Positions 36,612-46,802 of a DNA stretch of 64,000 nucleotides are shown in pieces. Made by a program: the position numbers and the translations under genes. Numbering within the stretch: position 1 is the stretch's first letter; each line of letters starts with the position of its first letter. The notes beneath the pieces were generated by a model, which made no database searches, was not told where the DNA came from, and worked only from the letters and a program-made list of their open reading frames with translations. Origin of the DNA: Melioribacteraceae bacterium (GTDB lineage Bacteria; Bacteroidota; Ignavibacteria; Ignavibacteriales; Melioribacteraceae); NCBI GenBank assembly GCA_021740785.1, contig JAIOZI010000014.1:1-64000 (forward strand), read 5' to 3'.

Positions 36612-37391
36612 ATGCCGAGTATAGGATACATATTAAAAGAATTTGGAATCGATTTGAGAAAAACCTATAGAAGCAGTAAAGGTTTACTCAAGTATATACA
36701 AAATCTAAAGAGAATTAAAGAATTGATTAGGAAGAATAAATCACCCTTCCCGCTTAAAAATTTTTATCCATGTTTGAATGACAGGTACGAGGATGCAGGT
36801 CAGTTTGACATTCACTATTTTTTGCAGGATTGGTTTATCGCAAATTTAATCTATAAAAATAATCCTGTAAAACACGTTGATGTTGGATCCAAAATAGATA
36901 GTTTTGTTTCGCATGTAGCAGTATTTAGAGAAATTGAAGTATTTGATATCCGACCGCTGGATATAGCCATACCTAATATTAAATTCGTAGAAGCTGATCT
37001 TATGTCGGGAAATTTTGATTTCATTGATTACTGCGATTCAGTATCATCACTCCATGTGCTAGAGCATTTTGGGCTCGGTAGATACGGAGATACAATTGAT
37101 ACTGAAGGACATTTGAAGGGAATTAAAAATATAACACAGATGCTTAAAAGCGGCGGTACATTCTATTTCTCGACCCCGATTGGAGAACAAAGAATTGAAT
37201 TTGATGCTCATCGCGTTTTTTCTGTTTCTTACTTGATTGATGTATTCAATAAATCTTATGATATAAAATCCTTTCATTATATTGATGACAATGGTAAATT
37301 TAACTCGAATGCTGAATTGTCGAATAACAATGTGACAAATAACTTCGGCTGTAATTACGGCTGCGGAATTTTTGAATTAATCAAAAAATAA
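36612..37391 (+). CDS. DUF268 SAM-dependent methyltransferase-like protein
   Basis: A 259-residue protein matching DUF268. It contains YPCLNDRYEDAGQFDIHYF, HVDVGSKIDSFVSH, SSLHVLEHFGLGRYGD and FDAHRVFSV. The HVDVG and SLHVLEH blocks follow the class I methyltransferase fold, although the glycine-rich loop is atypical. Genes of this family sit in polysaccharide clusters, so it probably methylates a sugar or lipid-linked intermediate (inferred). It starts two bases after the CgeB-like gene. Confidence 0.78.
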   Translation: MPSIGYILKEFGIDLRKTYRSSKGLLKYIQNLKRIKELIRKNKSPFPLKNFYPCLNDRYEDAGQFDIHYFLQDWFIANLIYKNNPVKHVDVGSKIDSFVSHVAVFREIEVFDIRPLDIAIPNIKFVEADLMSGNFDFIDYCDSVSSLHVLEHFGLGRYGDTIDTEGHLKGIKNITQMLKSGGTFYFSTPIGEQRIEFDAHRVFSVSYLIDVFNKSYDIKSFHYIDDNGKFNSNAELSNNNVTNNFGCNYGCGIFELIKK

Positions 37392-37399
37392 ACCCGGCA

Positions 37400-38227
37400 A
37401 TGTCAAAACAAACACCTGTAATTTCGATTGTAATACCGACTTATAATTCCGGCAAATATATATTGGATACACTTAATTCCGTATATAACCAGACATTTAA
37501 AAATTATGAAATCATCATTATTGATGACGGTTCAACTGATTCTACAATTGAAATCATAAACAAAGAATGTGGGAATCACCCGGGGATTAATTTTATAAGG
37601 TCCAAACATTGTGGGCGTCCTTCGGTATTGAGGAATATTGGAATAAAAAATGCATTAGGTAATTTTATAGCATTTCTCGATAGTGATGACTTATGGACAA
37701 AGACTAAACTTGCCGACCAATATAATTTGATTGCAAATAATAATTCTGCTGCACTCGTTTATTCAGTTAGTGTAACATTTGGGAATATCGGGATTGCATC
37801 ATCAAACTATGAAGTTCTGCCGGTAATTGGGAAAGCTGTTAAAAGTAGAGATGATTTAATTAACATCGGTAACTCGATAACATGTTCTACGGTTTTAGCA
37901 AAGAAGGACTTGTTGATTGAAGTCGGCGGGTTCGATGAAGATCCGCAAAATCAAATGGAAGATTACACACTCTGGATTGCATTGGCGGATAAAGGAAAAA
38001 TAATTTTCGTACCGAAAATTCATACATATTATCGTGTGCATGATCAACAATTTTCAGGTGACTGGGAGTTGAAGAAAAAAAGGCTTGAATACATATCTAC
38101 AAAATACAATCTTAAGCTGGCTCAGTACAAGGGAATCAGGAACAAAGGGATTGTATGGCGTTTACTGAGAAATTTTCTGCACTTTATTAGTTACCTTTAT
38201 TATAAATTTCTTTCTCAAATAAAATAG
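37400..38227 (+). CDS. Family 2 glycosyltransferase
   Basis: A 275-residue GT-A-fold enzyme. The start ISIVIPTYNSGKYILDTL, IIDDGSTDST and LDSDD (DxD metal site) are typical, followed by the EDYTLW catalytic-base region. It is probably an inverting transferase building the repeat unit in the cytoplasm. A C-terminal hydrophobic/aromatic tail (FLHFISYLYYKFL) may touch the membrane. Sugar unknown. Confidence 0.88.
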   Translation: MSKQTPVISIVIPTYNSGKYILDTLNSVYNQTFKNYEIIIIDDGSTDSTIEIINKECGNHPGINFIRSKHCGRPSVLRNIGIKNALGNFIAFLDSDDLWTKTKLADQYNLIANNNSAALVYSVSVTFGNIGIASSNYEVLPVIGKAVKSRDDLINIGNSITCSTVLAKKDLLIEVGGFDEDPQNQMEDYTLWIALADKGKIIFVPKIHTYYRVHDQQFSGDWELKKKRLEYISTKYNLKLAQYKGIRNKGIVWRLLRNFLHFISYLYYKFLSQIK

Positions 38228-38237
38228 CTGCTCATAA

Positions 38238-39326
38238 ATGAAAATTTTGTTAATAACTGTTCGTGCAGATTTTGGAGGCGGACCGGAACACATTCACAAC
38301 TTATTACGCGAACTTAATAAAAACCATGAGTTCTATATAGCTGCGCCAAAGGATTTTCCATATTGGGAAAGATATAAAGCAATAATTCCGAAAGAAAAAA
38401 TGATTGAAATTCCGCACAGGAAATTCAACATAACCGTATTGTTCGATCTTTGGAAATTCATTCACAAACATAAAATTGAAATAATCCATTCACACGGGAA
38501 AGGCGCCGGAATTTACAGCAGGTTACTTTCAATTTTTTCAATCAAAAAGTATGTGCATACATATCACGGAATCCACGATAACAATTATAATCAATTGGCT
38601 CGGATTGCTTACATAAATATTGAACGATTACTTTCCATCTTTACCACTAAATTTATTTGTGTATCGAAAAGTGAATTTAGTATCGTTGAAGAATTAAAAC
38701 TAGCCAATCCCTCCAAAGTAGAAATAATAAATAATGGAGTAATAATACCGGGAACAAAAACCACACGAGCAACTGATTCCGAACCGTTGAATATTATTCA
38801 CATCAGCAGATTCGATTATGCAAAAAACAGCATGCTTATTTTTGATATAGTAAAAAGCCTTTCCGGTAAAGAGAAACTATCTAAGTTTTGTTTTCAAATA
38901 ATCGGCGATGGTGAAGATAGAAATAAGTTATTATTGAAATTAACTGAAAATAACCTGGAAGAATCAGTTGAATTTATAGGGACAAAGACAGACCTCTCGC
39001 CTTATTATAAAAGCGCGTTTTGTTATTTATCAACTTCCAAATGGGAGGGATTACCTTTGACTGTGCTCGAATCAATGAGTTACGGTATACCTGTAGCAGC
39101 GACCAATGTAACAGGCAATGTTGATCTGGTGAAAAATTATTCAACCGGTTTTCTATATAATGAAAACGCGATAGAAGATTGTGTTGATTTTATTATAGAG
39201 CTTTCCGAGAACAATGAAATGTGGCAGAAATTGTCCTTGAACAGTATGCGTCAAATTAGGGATAATTATTCTGTAGATAAGATGGCAAAGCAAACCGAAA
39301 ATCTATATTTTAGTATTTTATCATAA
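38238..39326 (+). CDS. Family 4 glycosyltransferase
   Basis: A 362-residue GT-B enzyme. The N-terminal glycine-rich FGGGPEHIHNLL and EIIHSHGKGAG and the C-terminal nucleotide-sugar site with STSKWEGLPLTVLESMSYG (the EX7E motif) are diagnostic of retaining GT4 enzymes. It is part of the same polysaccharide run, 10 bases after the GT2. Donor and acceptor unknown. Confidence 0.88.
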   Translation: MKILLITVRADFGGGPEHIHNLLRELNKNHEFYIAAPKDFPYWERYKAIIPKEKMIEIPHRKFNITVLFDLWKFIHKHKIEIIHSHGKGAGIYSRLLSIFSIKKYVHTYHGIHDNNYNQLARIAYINIERLLSIFTTKFICVSKSEFSIVEELKLANPSKVEIINNGVIIPGTKTTRATDSEPLNIIHISRFDYAKNSMLIFDIVKSLSGKEKLSKFCFQIIGDGEDRNKLLLKLTENNLEESVEFIGTKTDLSPYYKSAFCYLSTSKWEGLPLTVLESMSYGIPVAATNVTGNVDLVKNYSTGFLYNENAIEDCVDFIIELSENNEMWQKLSLNSMRQIRDNYSVDKMAKQTENLYFSILS

Positions 39327-39346
39327 AATGATATTGCGGGAATTTG

Positions 39347-40465
39347 ATGAATAATATTGCTCTTGTGCATGATTGGCTTGTTAATTATATGGGTTCGGAA
39401 AGATGTGTAGAATCATTCAAGAATATATATCCCGAAAGCATTGTTTATACGATTGTAGACTTTCTAAATGAACAAGATCGTGATAAAATATTAAAGAGCG
39501 GTAAAAGCCGGACAACTTTTATTCAAAATCTACCATTTGCAAAAAAATTTCATCGACATTACTTTCCCCTTTTCCCTTATGCGATTGAACAACTTGACGT
39601 ATCGGAACATGACGTGATTCTTTCCAGTTCACATGCATTTGCCAAAGGAGTATTGACAAATACAAATCAACTGCATGTTTGTTATTGCCACACTCCTATC
39701 AGGTATGCTTGGGATTTATATCACCAATACATTCGTGAAGCAAAGTTATCCGGATTAACCGGTTACGTTGCCAAAAAAGCTCTGCATAAAATAAGAATAT
39801 GGGATTACACAACACCCAATAGGGTTGATCATTTTATTGCCAATTCAAAACATATTGCAAAAAGGATTAGAAAAGTATATAACCGTCATGCCGATGTAAT
39901 TTATCCCCCGGTTGATACTGAGTTATTTACTTTTCAACAAAAGAAAGACGATTATTATTTAACAGTATCGAGATTTGTCCCATACAAAAAAATCGATCAA
40001 ATCGTTGAGGCTTTTTCTAAAATACCGGATAAAAAATTATTAGTGATTGGCGATGGACCCGATGAGAAAAGGATTAAATCGTTAGCTGCAAAGAATATTG
40101 AAATTATTCCCTTTCAACCATTTGATCAGTTGCGCAAGTATATGCAGAATGCAAAAGCATTTTTGTTTGCTGCCGAAGAAGATTTCGGGATTACAATAGT
40201 AGAAGCGCAATCATGCGGAACACCTGTAATTGCTTACAAAGTTGGCGGCGCCTCCGAAACGGTTATCGATAAAAAGACGGGAATATTATATGATCTCCAG
40301 GAACCGGAACAAATTATTGAAGCCGTAAATAAATTTGAAAAGCATGAAAGTACTTTTGATTTGCAAATTATCAGCGAACATGCGAAACAGTTTTCAAGAG
40401 AAAATTTTGAATTACAAATCGAGAATTATATCAAACAAAAATCCGATATCTTTTTCAATCAATAA
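39347..40465 (+). CDS. Family 4 glycosyltransferase (WbaZ-like)
   Basis: A 372-residue GT-B enzyme from ATG 39347 (the TTG just upstream adds one residue). ALVHDWLVNYMGSERCVES at the start, CYCHTPIRYAWDLYHQY, and AAEEDFGITIVEAQSCGTP with the EX7E motif match the WbaZ mannosyltransferase group of O-antigen clusters. The mannose assignment is an analogy only. It lies immediately before the initiating phosphotransferase. Confidence 0.85.
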   Translation: MNNIALVHDWLVNYMGSERCVESFKNIYPESIVYTIVDFLNEQDRDKILKSGKSRTTFIQNLPFAKKFHRHYFPLFPYAIEQLDVSEHDVILSSSHAFAKGVLTNTNQLHVCYCHTPIRYAWDLYHQYIREAKLSGLTGYVAKKALHKIRIWDYTTPNRVDHFIANSKHIAKRIRKVYNRHADVIYPPVDTELFTFQQKKDDYYLTVSRFVPYKKIDQIVEAFSKIPDKKLLVIGDGPDEKRIKSLAAKNIEIIPFQPFDQLRKYMQNAKAFLFAAEEDFGITIVEAQSCGTPVIAYKVGGASETVIDKKTGILYDLQEPEQIIEAVNKFEKHESTFDLQIISEHAKQFSRENFELQIENYIKQKSDIFFNQ

Positions 40466-40471
40466 AACATT

Positions 40472-41878
40472 ATGATTGTTAACCAAAGATCAATAACAAC
40501 ACTCAGGATTATCACGGATTTATTGCTAGTGACATTAAGCTTTTTCCTAGCTGCGTCATTTGCTCAATCTCTTGACATCCTATTTTCACGCGACATTCTT
40601 TTTGTCCTTCTCATCCTATTAAATTTCCTTTGGATCATCACCGGTATTGTAATAAAATTATATGATGCATTCAGCAACCGTCCATTTGCTTATCATCTTA
40701 TAAATTTATTCAAAATGATTATTGTCCAGGTAGTGTTTTCTATCATGTTCATCTTTTTTATTAAAGAAGATTTATTTACCAGAAATTTTATTATCGGTTA
40801 TTCACTGATTCTAGTATTCAGCGTAATAATTAAAGAAGGAGCATTAAGAAAAATAATCAGTTTGCTGCGTGAGCAGGGTCGAGGTGTTAGAGAGCTTGCC
40901 ATCATCGGTGCAAATGAAATTGGATTTAGTTTTAAGGAATTAATTCTGACAAACCCAAATTATGGTTTTAAGTTTATTGGTTTCATTACGCTAAGTAACG
41001 ATGAAGATTCAAATCAACCTAATTCATTGGGTAAAATAACCGAGCTTGAAAATCTTATTAAACAAAACGGAATTCGTGATATTGTTGTAGCGCTGCCGCT
41101 TGCAGAGTATAAATTGCTCGACGAGATAATAAGAACATGCGATAAAAATGCAGTAACAACATACATAATCCCAGATTATTTCAAATTCCTTTCTGAAAAA
41201 TTCAAGATTAACCTCTTCGGCAGTTTTCCAATTATCACGGTTAGAAACAATCCGCTAGAAGAAATCCAATGGCGTTTCGTTAAACATACCTTCGATCTTC
41301 TCTTTACAGCAATAATTTTTATACTTGTCCTTTCATGGCTTCTTCCGATTATAGCAGTAATGATTAAGATTACATCAAAAGGTCCGGTATTTTTTATTCA
41401 GGATAGGATTGGAAAGTTTAATGAAAAATTTCGCTGCTATAAATTCCGTACGATGACAATTAATGAAAAGGCTGGCAACAAATTTATTCCCGTAACCAAA
41501 GATGACCAGAGAGTTACGAAAATCGGAAGAATATTGAGAATCACTTCACTCGATGAATTACCACAGTTTATAAATGTTTTATTGGGCGATATGTCGATAG
41601 TTGGTCCAAGACCGCACGCTATTGCTTATGATAATTCTTATGCCGATGTAGTAGATGAAATTAGACTCCGCCATAGAGTTAAGCCCGGGATAACCGGTTG
41701 GGCACAAATTCACGGTTTGCGCGGTGATGTTTTCGACTTTCAAGAAAATGTTAAACGAACACGCGAACGAATTCAACATGATATTTGGTATATTGAAAAT
41801 TGGAGGTTCTGGCTCGACATTCAAATTATATTCGAAACAGTTTGGCAGATAGCAAGCGGAAGAAATAAAGGTAACTAA
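40472..41878 (+). CDS. Undecaprenyl-phosphate sugar phosphotransferase (WcaJ-like)
   Basis: A 468-residue polyprenyl glycosylphosphotransferase that starts repeat-unit synthesis by moving a hexose-1-phosphate onto undecaprenyl phosphate. Four N-terminal membrane helices (about 10-125) and a CoA-binding-like domain are followed by a fifth hydrophobic segment (FDLLFTAIIFILVLSWLLP) and the catalytic domain. That domain has GPVFFIQDRIGK, YKFRTM, SLDELPQFINVL, GPRPHA and KPGITGWAQIHG. The likely substrate is UDP-glucose, as in WcaJ, but galactose is possible. Its stop overlaps the converging O-antigen ligase stop. Confidence 0.93.
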   Translation: MIVNQRSITTLRIITDLLLVTLSFFLAASFAQSLDILFSRDILFVLLILLNFLWIITGIVIKLYDAFSNRPFAYHLINLFKMIIVQVVFSIMFIFFIKEDLFTRNFIIGYSLILVFSVIIKEGALRKIISLLREQGRGVRELAIIGANEIGFSFKELILTNPNYGFKFIGFITLSNDEDSNQPNSLGKITELENLIKQNGIRDIVVALPLAEYKLLDEIIRTCDKNAVTTYIIPDYFKFLSEKFKINLFGSFPIITVRNNPLEEIQWRFVKHTFDLLFTAIIFILVLSWLLPIIAVMIKITSKGPVFFIQDRIGKFNEKFRCYKFRTMTINEKAGNKFIPVTKDDQRVTKIGRILRITSLDELPQFINVLLGDMSIVGPRPHAIAYDNSYADVVDEIRLRHRVKPGITGWAQIHGLRGDVFDFQENVKRTRERIQHDIWYIENWRFWLDIQIIFETVWQIASGRNKGN

Positions 41879-43032
41879 TCGATTGTAAGTGTTAATCTGT
41901 TTATTAATAGAATTATAAAAACGAAGATGATCGACAGTACCGGTGATGTTATAAATCCACCCAGCATACCTGACAAAATTAAAGACAGCAGTCCTATATA
42001 TATTCCGACTAATGTCCCGTCATTGTGTATTTGCTGATAATTAATTCTTATTTCGTTAAAACCCTTCCATAAAATAAACAAAAGCAATCCTAAAAATGCT
42101 GCGAGTCCAAACAATCCGCTTTCGACATAGACTTGAATAAAAACATTATGCCATCCGCCGACCCCTTTATCTGCTAATTGATCACGAAGCATGAAAACAT
42201 TATCAAAAGTTCTCGGACCGAATCCAAGCAATGGATGCGAATCATAAATCTCGGTGAATCCTTTTAGTATTATATCTCGATCCGATAGTTGAGTTGGCGC
42301 TTCAACTCTCTGCTGTATTAAAACATCATTATTTTGGAACGACATAAATGAAACTACCCCGGCAATAACTATTACTAATCCCAAATCTTTCCAACCGGAA
42401 ATTCTGAAGATGAACAAAATCATTAAAGCAAAAACAGCAATTAAAATATTGGCTCTACCGAGTGCGAGAATAATTCCAATTGCAATTAACGAACAGGAAA
42501 TATACCATACATATTTATTTAACCCGAACTCCCATTTTTTTCGAGCTAATAGGATGGGTAAAAATGTAATCAAGTAAGCCGAATATGTACTGTACCCGGA
42601 AGAAAATGATTCCGCACGTTCAACTACCTGCAGATTAAACCTAATTATTCCGATCAAAGCAACTGCGGCTGATGCATAAATTGCAATTGTGAGAAGTTTG
42701 TTGAGATCTTTTCTACTAAATGATTTTAAATAAAAATCAATTGCAAAAAAACTAAGATAGAATAATGCTTCTTTATATAGATTATGAATGCTCGCCGAAG
42801 GATATTCAGAAAAGACAACACTTAAAATTCTTGCAGCAACAAATAACAAAAATAAAATCGTAACTCTATCGAATGCCTTTATCTTTTCACTATTTTTCTC
42901 AAACAGCCACAGTAAAAATAATACAGCAAAAAATAGTTGTAAAAGAAAAAGTGATAATACAAAACTAGATACCGCTGCGGCAAATATAAAAAATACTATT
43001 TTGAAGGGATATCGACTTTGAATTACATTCAT
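41875..43032 (-). CDS. O-antigen ligase / polymerase-family membrane protein
   Basis: A 385-residue protein with about 10-12 membrane helices and a large periplasmic loop carrying HPLLGFGPRTFDNVF and GGWHNVFIQVYVESGLFG, the Wzy_C/O-antigen ligase signature. It either polymerises repeats or joins the polymer to lipid A-core. It lies beside the glycan cluster but on the opposite strand, after the MsbA-like exporter, which fits ligase work (inferred). Confidence 0.85.
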   Translation of the reverse strand: MNVIQSRYPFKIVFFIFAAAVSSFVLSLFLLQLFFAVLFLLWLFEKNSEKIKAFDRVTILFLLFVAARILSVVFSEYPSASIHNLYKEALFYLSFFAIDFYLKSFSRKDLNKLLTIAIYASAAVALIGIIRFNLQVVERAESFSSGYSTYSAYLITFLPILLARKKWEFGLNKYVWYISCSLIAIGIILALGRANILIAVFALMILFIFRISGWKDLGLVIVIAGVVSFMSFQNNDVLIQQRVEAPTQLSDRDIILKGFTEIYDSHPLLGFGPRTFDNVFMLRDQLADKGVGGWHNVFIQVYVESGLFGLAAFLGLLLFILWKGFNEIRINYQQIHNDGTLVGIYIGLLSLILSGMLGGFITSPVLSIIFVFIILLINRLTLTID

Positions 43033-43050
43033 ATAAGTAGAAAGTTCAAT

Positions 43051-44898
43051 TTACCGGAATTGCATTTCATAAAGCTTCTTGTACAATCCGTTCTTAATTT
43101 CAATTAATTGATCATGGTTGCCCGATTGAATTACTTTGCCCTTATCCAAAACTAAAATTTTATCGGCATTTCTTATCGTGCTTAATCTATGTGCTATTAC
43201 AATTGTTGTCCGATCGTACATTAACCTTTCAATTGCTTCTTGAACCAGCAATTCACTTTCGTTATCCAGAGCGGATGTAGCTTCATCAAAAATCATAATT
43301 GGTGGATTTTTCAACAATGCTCTCGCGATTGATATTCTCTGTCTCTGACCACCTGATAGTTTCGTTCCCTTTTCTCCGATTAATGTATCATAACCTTTGG
43401 AAAGCTCAATGATGAACCTATGCGCATTAGCAGCTTTAGCAGCTTCAATTATTTTTTCATCGGGAAAATCGGATAGACCGTAAGCAATATTATTTTTCAC
43501 CGATTCATTAAACAGTACCGTTTCCTGGGTTACAATTCCCATCAGTTTTCTTAAGTCATCAATTTTGAACGTTTTGATATCCACATCATCTATTAAAATT
43601 CTTCCGTCGGTCGGATCAAAAAATCTTGGGAGCAAATCTACCATAGTGGTTTTGCCGCCACCGCTGCTGCCAACAAGAGCAAAAATTTGTCCCTTTTTGA
43701 TCGTAAAGTTTACGTCATGCAGAACAAGTTCATCAGAATCATCGTAATGAAAAGAAACATTATCAAATGTAATAGATTCGTTAAAATCACTGATTGATTT
43801 AGCATTTGGAATATCTACAATAGTCGGGTCCGTATCTAAAATCTGGAAAACTCTATCGCCGGCTGCACTCGATTCTTGAATTCTATTATTCACCCCGCTT
43901 AATTCTTTAATCGGAGGCATCAATTGAAAAATTGAAAATAGAAAACCAAGAAACTCACTTGCTTTAAGAGTGCCGTCAACCAGTACAAGCTGCCCGCCGT
44001 AATAAATAATAACAACACCAACCACCACACTGAGAAATTCTGTGAGTGGACTTGCAAGATTCCTGATCCGCACCATCTTTAACACTAATCTGAAAAAACC
44101 TTCTGTCTGCGAAGCAAACTTCTTATTCTCATACTCATGCATTCCAAATGCTTTAACAATTTTAATTCCTGTAATAGTTTCATGCAAAACCGTAGTTATA
44201 TCCGCCATCTTCTCTTGCAGAATCGTACTCTGCTTTCTAAGCGTCAACCCGACCCAGCCGATAATAAATAGCGAGAAAGGAAGAACGACAACTGAGAAGA
44301 GCGTCAACTGCCAACTGATCGAAAGAGCTATTCCGAGGAATACAATAATTGTCAAAGGTTCGCGAATCATATTTAAGAAAACTGCCGAGATACTTGCTTG
44401 CACTACATTTACATCATTAGTAATTCGGGAAATTAAATTACCGGTTTTTTCATTTTTGAAATAGCTCATCGGTAATTTATGAAGATGTCCGTAAGCAGCA
44501 TTACGAATATCTTTTATTACACCCTGCTCAACAAAAGCCAGGAAGTGTGCCTGCATATATCCGAAAACATTTTTTCCGAGGAATGCGAACAAAATTAATA
44601 AACATATTTTTAATAGAATCTCGCCAGTTGTACCGCTGAAAATAAATTCATTAAAACTTTCTTTTATATTATCCAAGGAATCAACAAGCCATGCAGGCAT
44701 TATTGACGATGCTTCATCAACCGGGGAAGACTGCACCGTCTGACCGCTTTCCTCTTGAAACAGCGTACTTAATAATGGTATCGAAAGATAAACCGATGCA
44801 CCGTTTAATAAAGCAAACATAATGGTACACCCGATTGAAGCCGCTAAATGCCGCCAATACGGTTTTACATATGACAATATTCTTAGATAAGTACTCAA
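43051..44898 (-). CDS. msbA: MsbA-like lipid exporter ABC transporter
   Basis: A 615-residue half-transporter with six membrane helices (about 15-330) and an ATPase domain. Walker A is VGSSGGGKT, the signature LSGGQRQRISIARALL, Walker B IMIFDEATSALD and the H-loop VIAHRLSTI. It fits the MsbA group that flips core-lipid A across the inner membrane. A TTG start is chosen because it overlaps the preceding stop (TTGA). Other ABC exporters of drugs or peptides cannot be excluded, but the neighbours are envelope genes. Confidence 0.85.
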   Translation of the reverse strand: MSTYLRILSYVKPYWRHLAASIGCTIMFALLNGASVYLSIPLLSTLFQEESGQTVQSSPVDEASSIMPAWLVDSLDNIKESFNEFIFSGTTGEILLKICLLILFAFLGKNVFGYMQAHFLAFVEQGVIKDIRNAAYGHLHKLPMSYFKNEKTGNLISRITNDVNVVQASISAVFLNMIREPLTIIVFLGIALSISWQLTLFSVVVLPFSLFIIGWVGLTLRKQSTILQEKMADITTVLHETITGIKIVKAFGMHEYENKKFASQTEGFFRLVLKMVRIRNLASPLTEFLSVVVGVVIIYYGGQLVLVDGTLKASEFLGFLFSIFQLMPPIKELSGVNNRIQESSAAGDRVFQILDTDPTIVDIPNAKSISDFNESITFDNVSFHYDDSDELVLHDVNFTIKKGQIFALVGSSGGGKTTMVDLLPRFFDPTDGRILIDDVDIKTFKIDDLRKLMGIVTQETVLFNESVKNNIAYGLSDFPDEKIIEAAKAANAHRFIIELSKGYDTLIGEKGTKLSGGQRQRISIARALLKNPPIMIFDEATSALDNESELLVQEAIERLMYDRTTIVIAHRLSTIRNADKILVLDKGKVIQSGNHDQLIEIKNGLYKKLYEMQFR

Positions 44899-46160
44899 TT
44901 CAAGTTCTCCGCTGAGGGAATGTTATACAATCCACAGCCTCCTTCAATTTTAATTTCCGAGTAAACCGAATCTTTAATATAATTGTAAACAATTATCTTT
45001 GCATTTTCATTATATCCTGCATCAAATAATAATAAATCTCCGTGTATATCAAAATTAAGAATTCCATCTTTTTCAAAAATTCTAATAACTTCTCTATCGG
45101 GAACATCGACAATAACCAATCGTTTATTGAAATGCTTATTGGTATCATTTACAATATCAATTTTCTCTGTGAATACTAAATACTTTGAATCTCTACTCCA
45201 TTTTAGGTTGATTAAACTTCCTTGGGATTTGTAAAACGGTGTTTGGATTTTCTCATAATCAGCAAGCAAATAATAAAGGAGCGAATCTCCCGATTGCTTT
45301 ACACCAAAATTATATGAACTGTCAGGAGCAATAAAATCAATTGATTTTACCGGGGGCGGAGGAAAACCTTGTGTTACCAATTCAAAAATTTTTTCTTCCA
45401 TTCCGGTTTTGCCGCTGTCAATATCATATTTATGAATCTGTTGAACAACTGTAGAAGTTGATACTGAATCCAAAAAATTAAAATAAACTTTTAGTTCTCT
45501 TTTGTTTTCCCACAGCGTATATATTTGATTGGCTTTACCCAGTTTATCGATTCTTCTAACGGTATTACGTAATCGATCGAACCTATAAATCCTAACATTT
45601 CTGATTAATGGAAACCCGCCTTCAATATCATACAATAGTGCAGTAACAAAAAGCATATTATTTCTATCTTCTGTAAAATTGGCGCTTATAATTTTACGTC
45701 CCCACCTGCTCCATAGAACTTCGGCTTTCTTTGTTATTAAGTTATAGTTGTATATAGCAGGTCTATTCCTATCCTTACCGATAAAATTGAAATTCGAAAA
45801 TTCATCAAATACGAGGCTGTCGTTTTTATAAATTTTATATTCTGTAATTAGTGAATCTAAAAATAAATCGAATCCTCTTTTCCCGGCTTCAAATGAATTT
45901 TCAAAATACCCTATGTATACTAAGTGTTTTTTATTTTTATTCGAGTAATTGATTGTAACGGAATCGCCGGTAAGTCTTTTTAATCTTTGTAATTCTTTAC
46001 TCGCATCATTCTCATTATCAGAAGTATATGCTAATATTTTGAAATCCTCTTTTTGATCATATTTAACAATGGTCTCCCGGGGTTTGATGATTTCTTTTTC
46101 ACATGAAACCAGCACAGTGACAAAAATAATTAATGTAAAAAATCCAAATACGCTCTTCAT
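44895..46160 (-). CDS. Lipoprotein with SPOR-like and beta-propeller-like regions
   Basis: A 421-residue protein with lipoprotein signal (LVSC, Cys20). Residues about 40-100 (FKILAYTSDNENDASKELQRL, YIGYFENSFEAGKRGFDLF) look like a SPOR-type peptidoglycan-binding unit. The remainder repeats SKYLVF-type WD40/TolB-like strands (NFTEDRNNMLFV, KWSRDSKYLVF) suggesting a beta-propeller. The gene overlaps the M50 protease and MsbA genes at both ends. I do not recognise the whole architecture. It is probably a periplasmic envelope factor. Confidence 0.6.
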   Translation of the reverse strand: MKSVFGFFTLIIFVTVLVSCEKEIIKPRETIVKYDQKEDFKILAYTSDNENDASKELQRLKRLTGDSVTINYSNKNKKHLVYIGYFENSFEAGKRGFDLFLDSLITEYKIYKNDSLVFDEFSNFNFIGKDRNRPAIYNYNLITKKAEVLWSRWGRKIISANFTEDRNNMLFVTALLYDIEGGFPLIRNVRIYRFDRLRNTVRRIDKLGKANQIYTLWENKRELKVYFNFLDSVSTSTVVQQIHKYDIDSGKTGMEEKIFELVTQGFPPPPVKSIDFIAPDSSYNFGVKQSGDSLLYYLLADYEKIQTPFYKSQGSLINLKWSRDSKYLVFTEKIDIVNDTNKHFNKRLVIVDVPDREVIRIFEKDGILNFDIHGDLLLFDAGYNENAKIIVYNYIKDSVYSEIKIEGGCGLYNIPSAENLN

Positions 46161-46798
46161 AATAAATATTGATAAATAGTAAGAATTGCAAAAACCAAAT
46201 TAATGAAATAATCCCAAAGCGGACTGTAAATAAACAATAGAAGTATCAATGTACCATAGAGTCCAAGGTTTAAATATTTGGCAGTAAGTCTGCCGGGGAA
46301 TAGATCGAATAAAATATGAGATCCGTCTAAAGGAGGAATTGGGAGCAAATTAAATAAGAACAAGAAAACATTAAAAGTAACGCCGAACCATAATATTTTA
46401 ATAAGCAAAGACATTTCCGGATTGATACTTTGAACGCCTATGAGCAGCAGCATGAAAAGGAATGACAATATAAGATTTGATAAAGGACCGGCAACTGAAA
46501 CAACTGCATCGTTAGAGAGCGGATCTTTAAAATTATTGCGATTAACAGGAACCGGCTTTGCCCAGCCTATTAACATTGACCCGGTAGTGAACGCGAGAAA
46601 CGGCATTACAACACTGCCGATTAAATCAATATGCTTGATAGGGTTAAGCGTTAACCTGCCCTGTGATTTGGCTGTATTATCACCAAATCTAAAAGCAAAA
46701 TATGCATGCGAAAATTCATGAATGGCAAGCGATAAAAAAAACACCGGCAACATAATTGCAAATTGAATTAACTTTTCATTTACCTCTATTGATTCCAA
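46157..46798 (-). CDS. Site-2 protease family (M50) membrane metalloprotease
   Basis: A 213-residue polytopic protein. The zinc site HEFSHAYFA (HExxH) is in the second hydrophobic segment and LLPIPPLDGSHIL carries the third ligand Asp. It is the compact M50B type without PDZ domain, so it is not RseP proper. It cleaves membrane-embedded substrates; the target is unknown. TTG start; ATG 46756 is an alternative. It overlaps the SPOR-like lipoprotein gene by four bases. Confidence 0.88.
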   Translation of the reverse strand: MESIEVNEKLIQFAIMLPVFFLSLAIHEFSHAYFAFRFGDNTAKSQGRLTLNPIKHIDLIGSVVMPFLAFTTGSMLIGWAKPVPVNRNNFKDPLSNDAVVSVAGPLSNLILSFLFMLLLIGVQSINPEMSLLIKILWFGVTFNVFLFLFNLLPIPPLDGSHILFDLFPGRLTAKYLNLGLYGTLILLLFIYSPLWDYFINLVFAILTIYQYLL

Positions 46799-46802
46799 AT
46801 AA

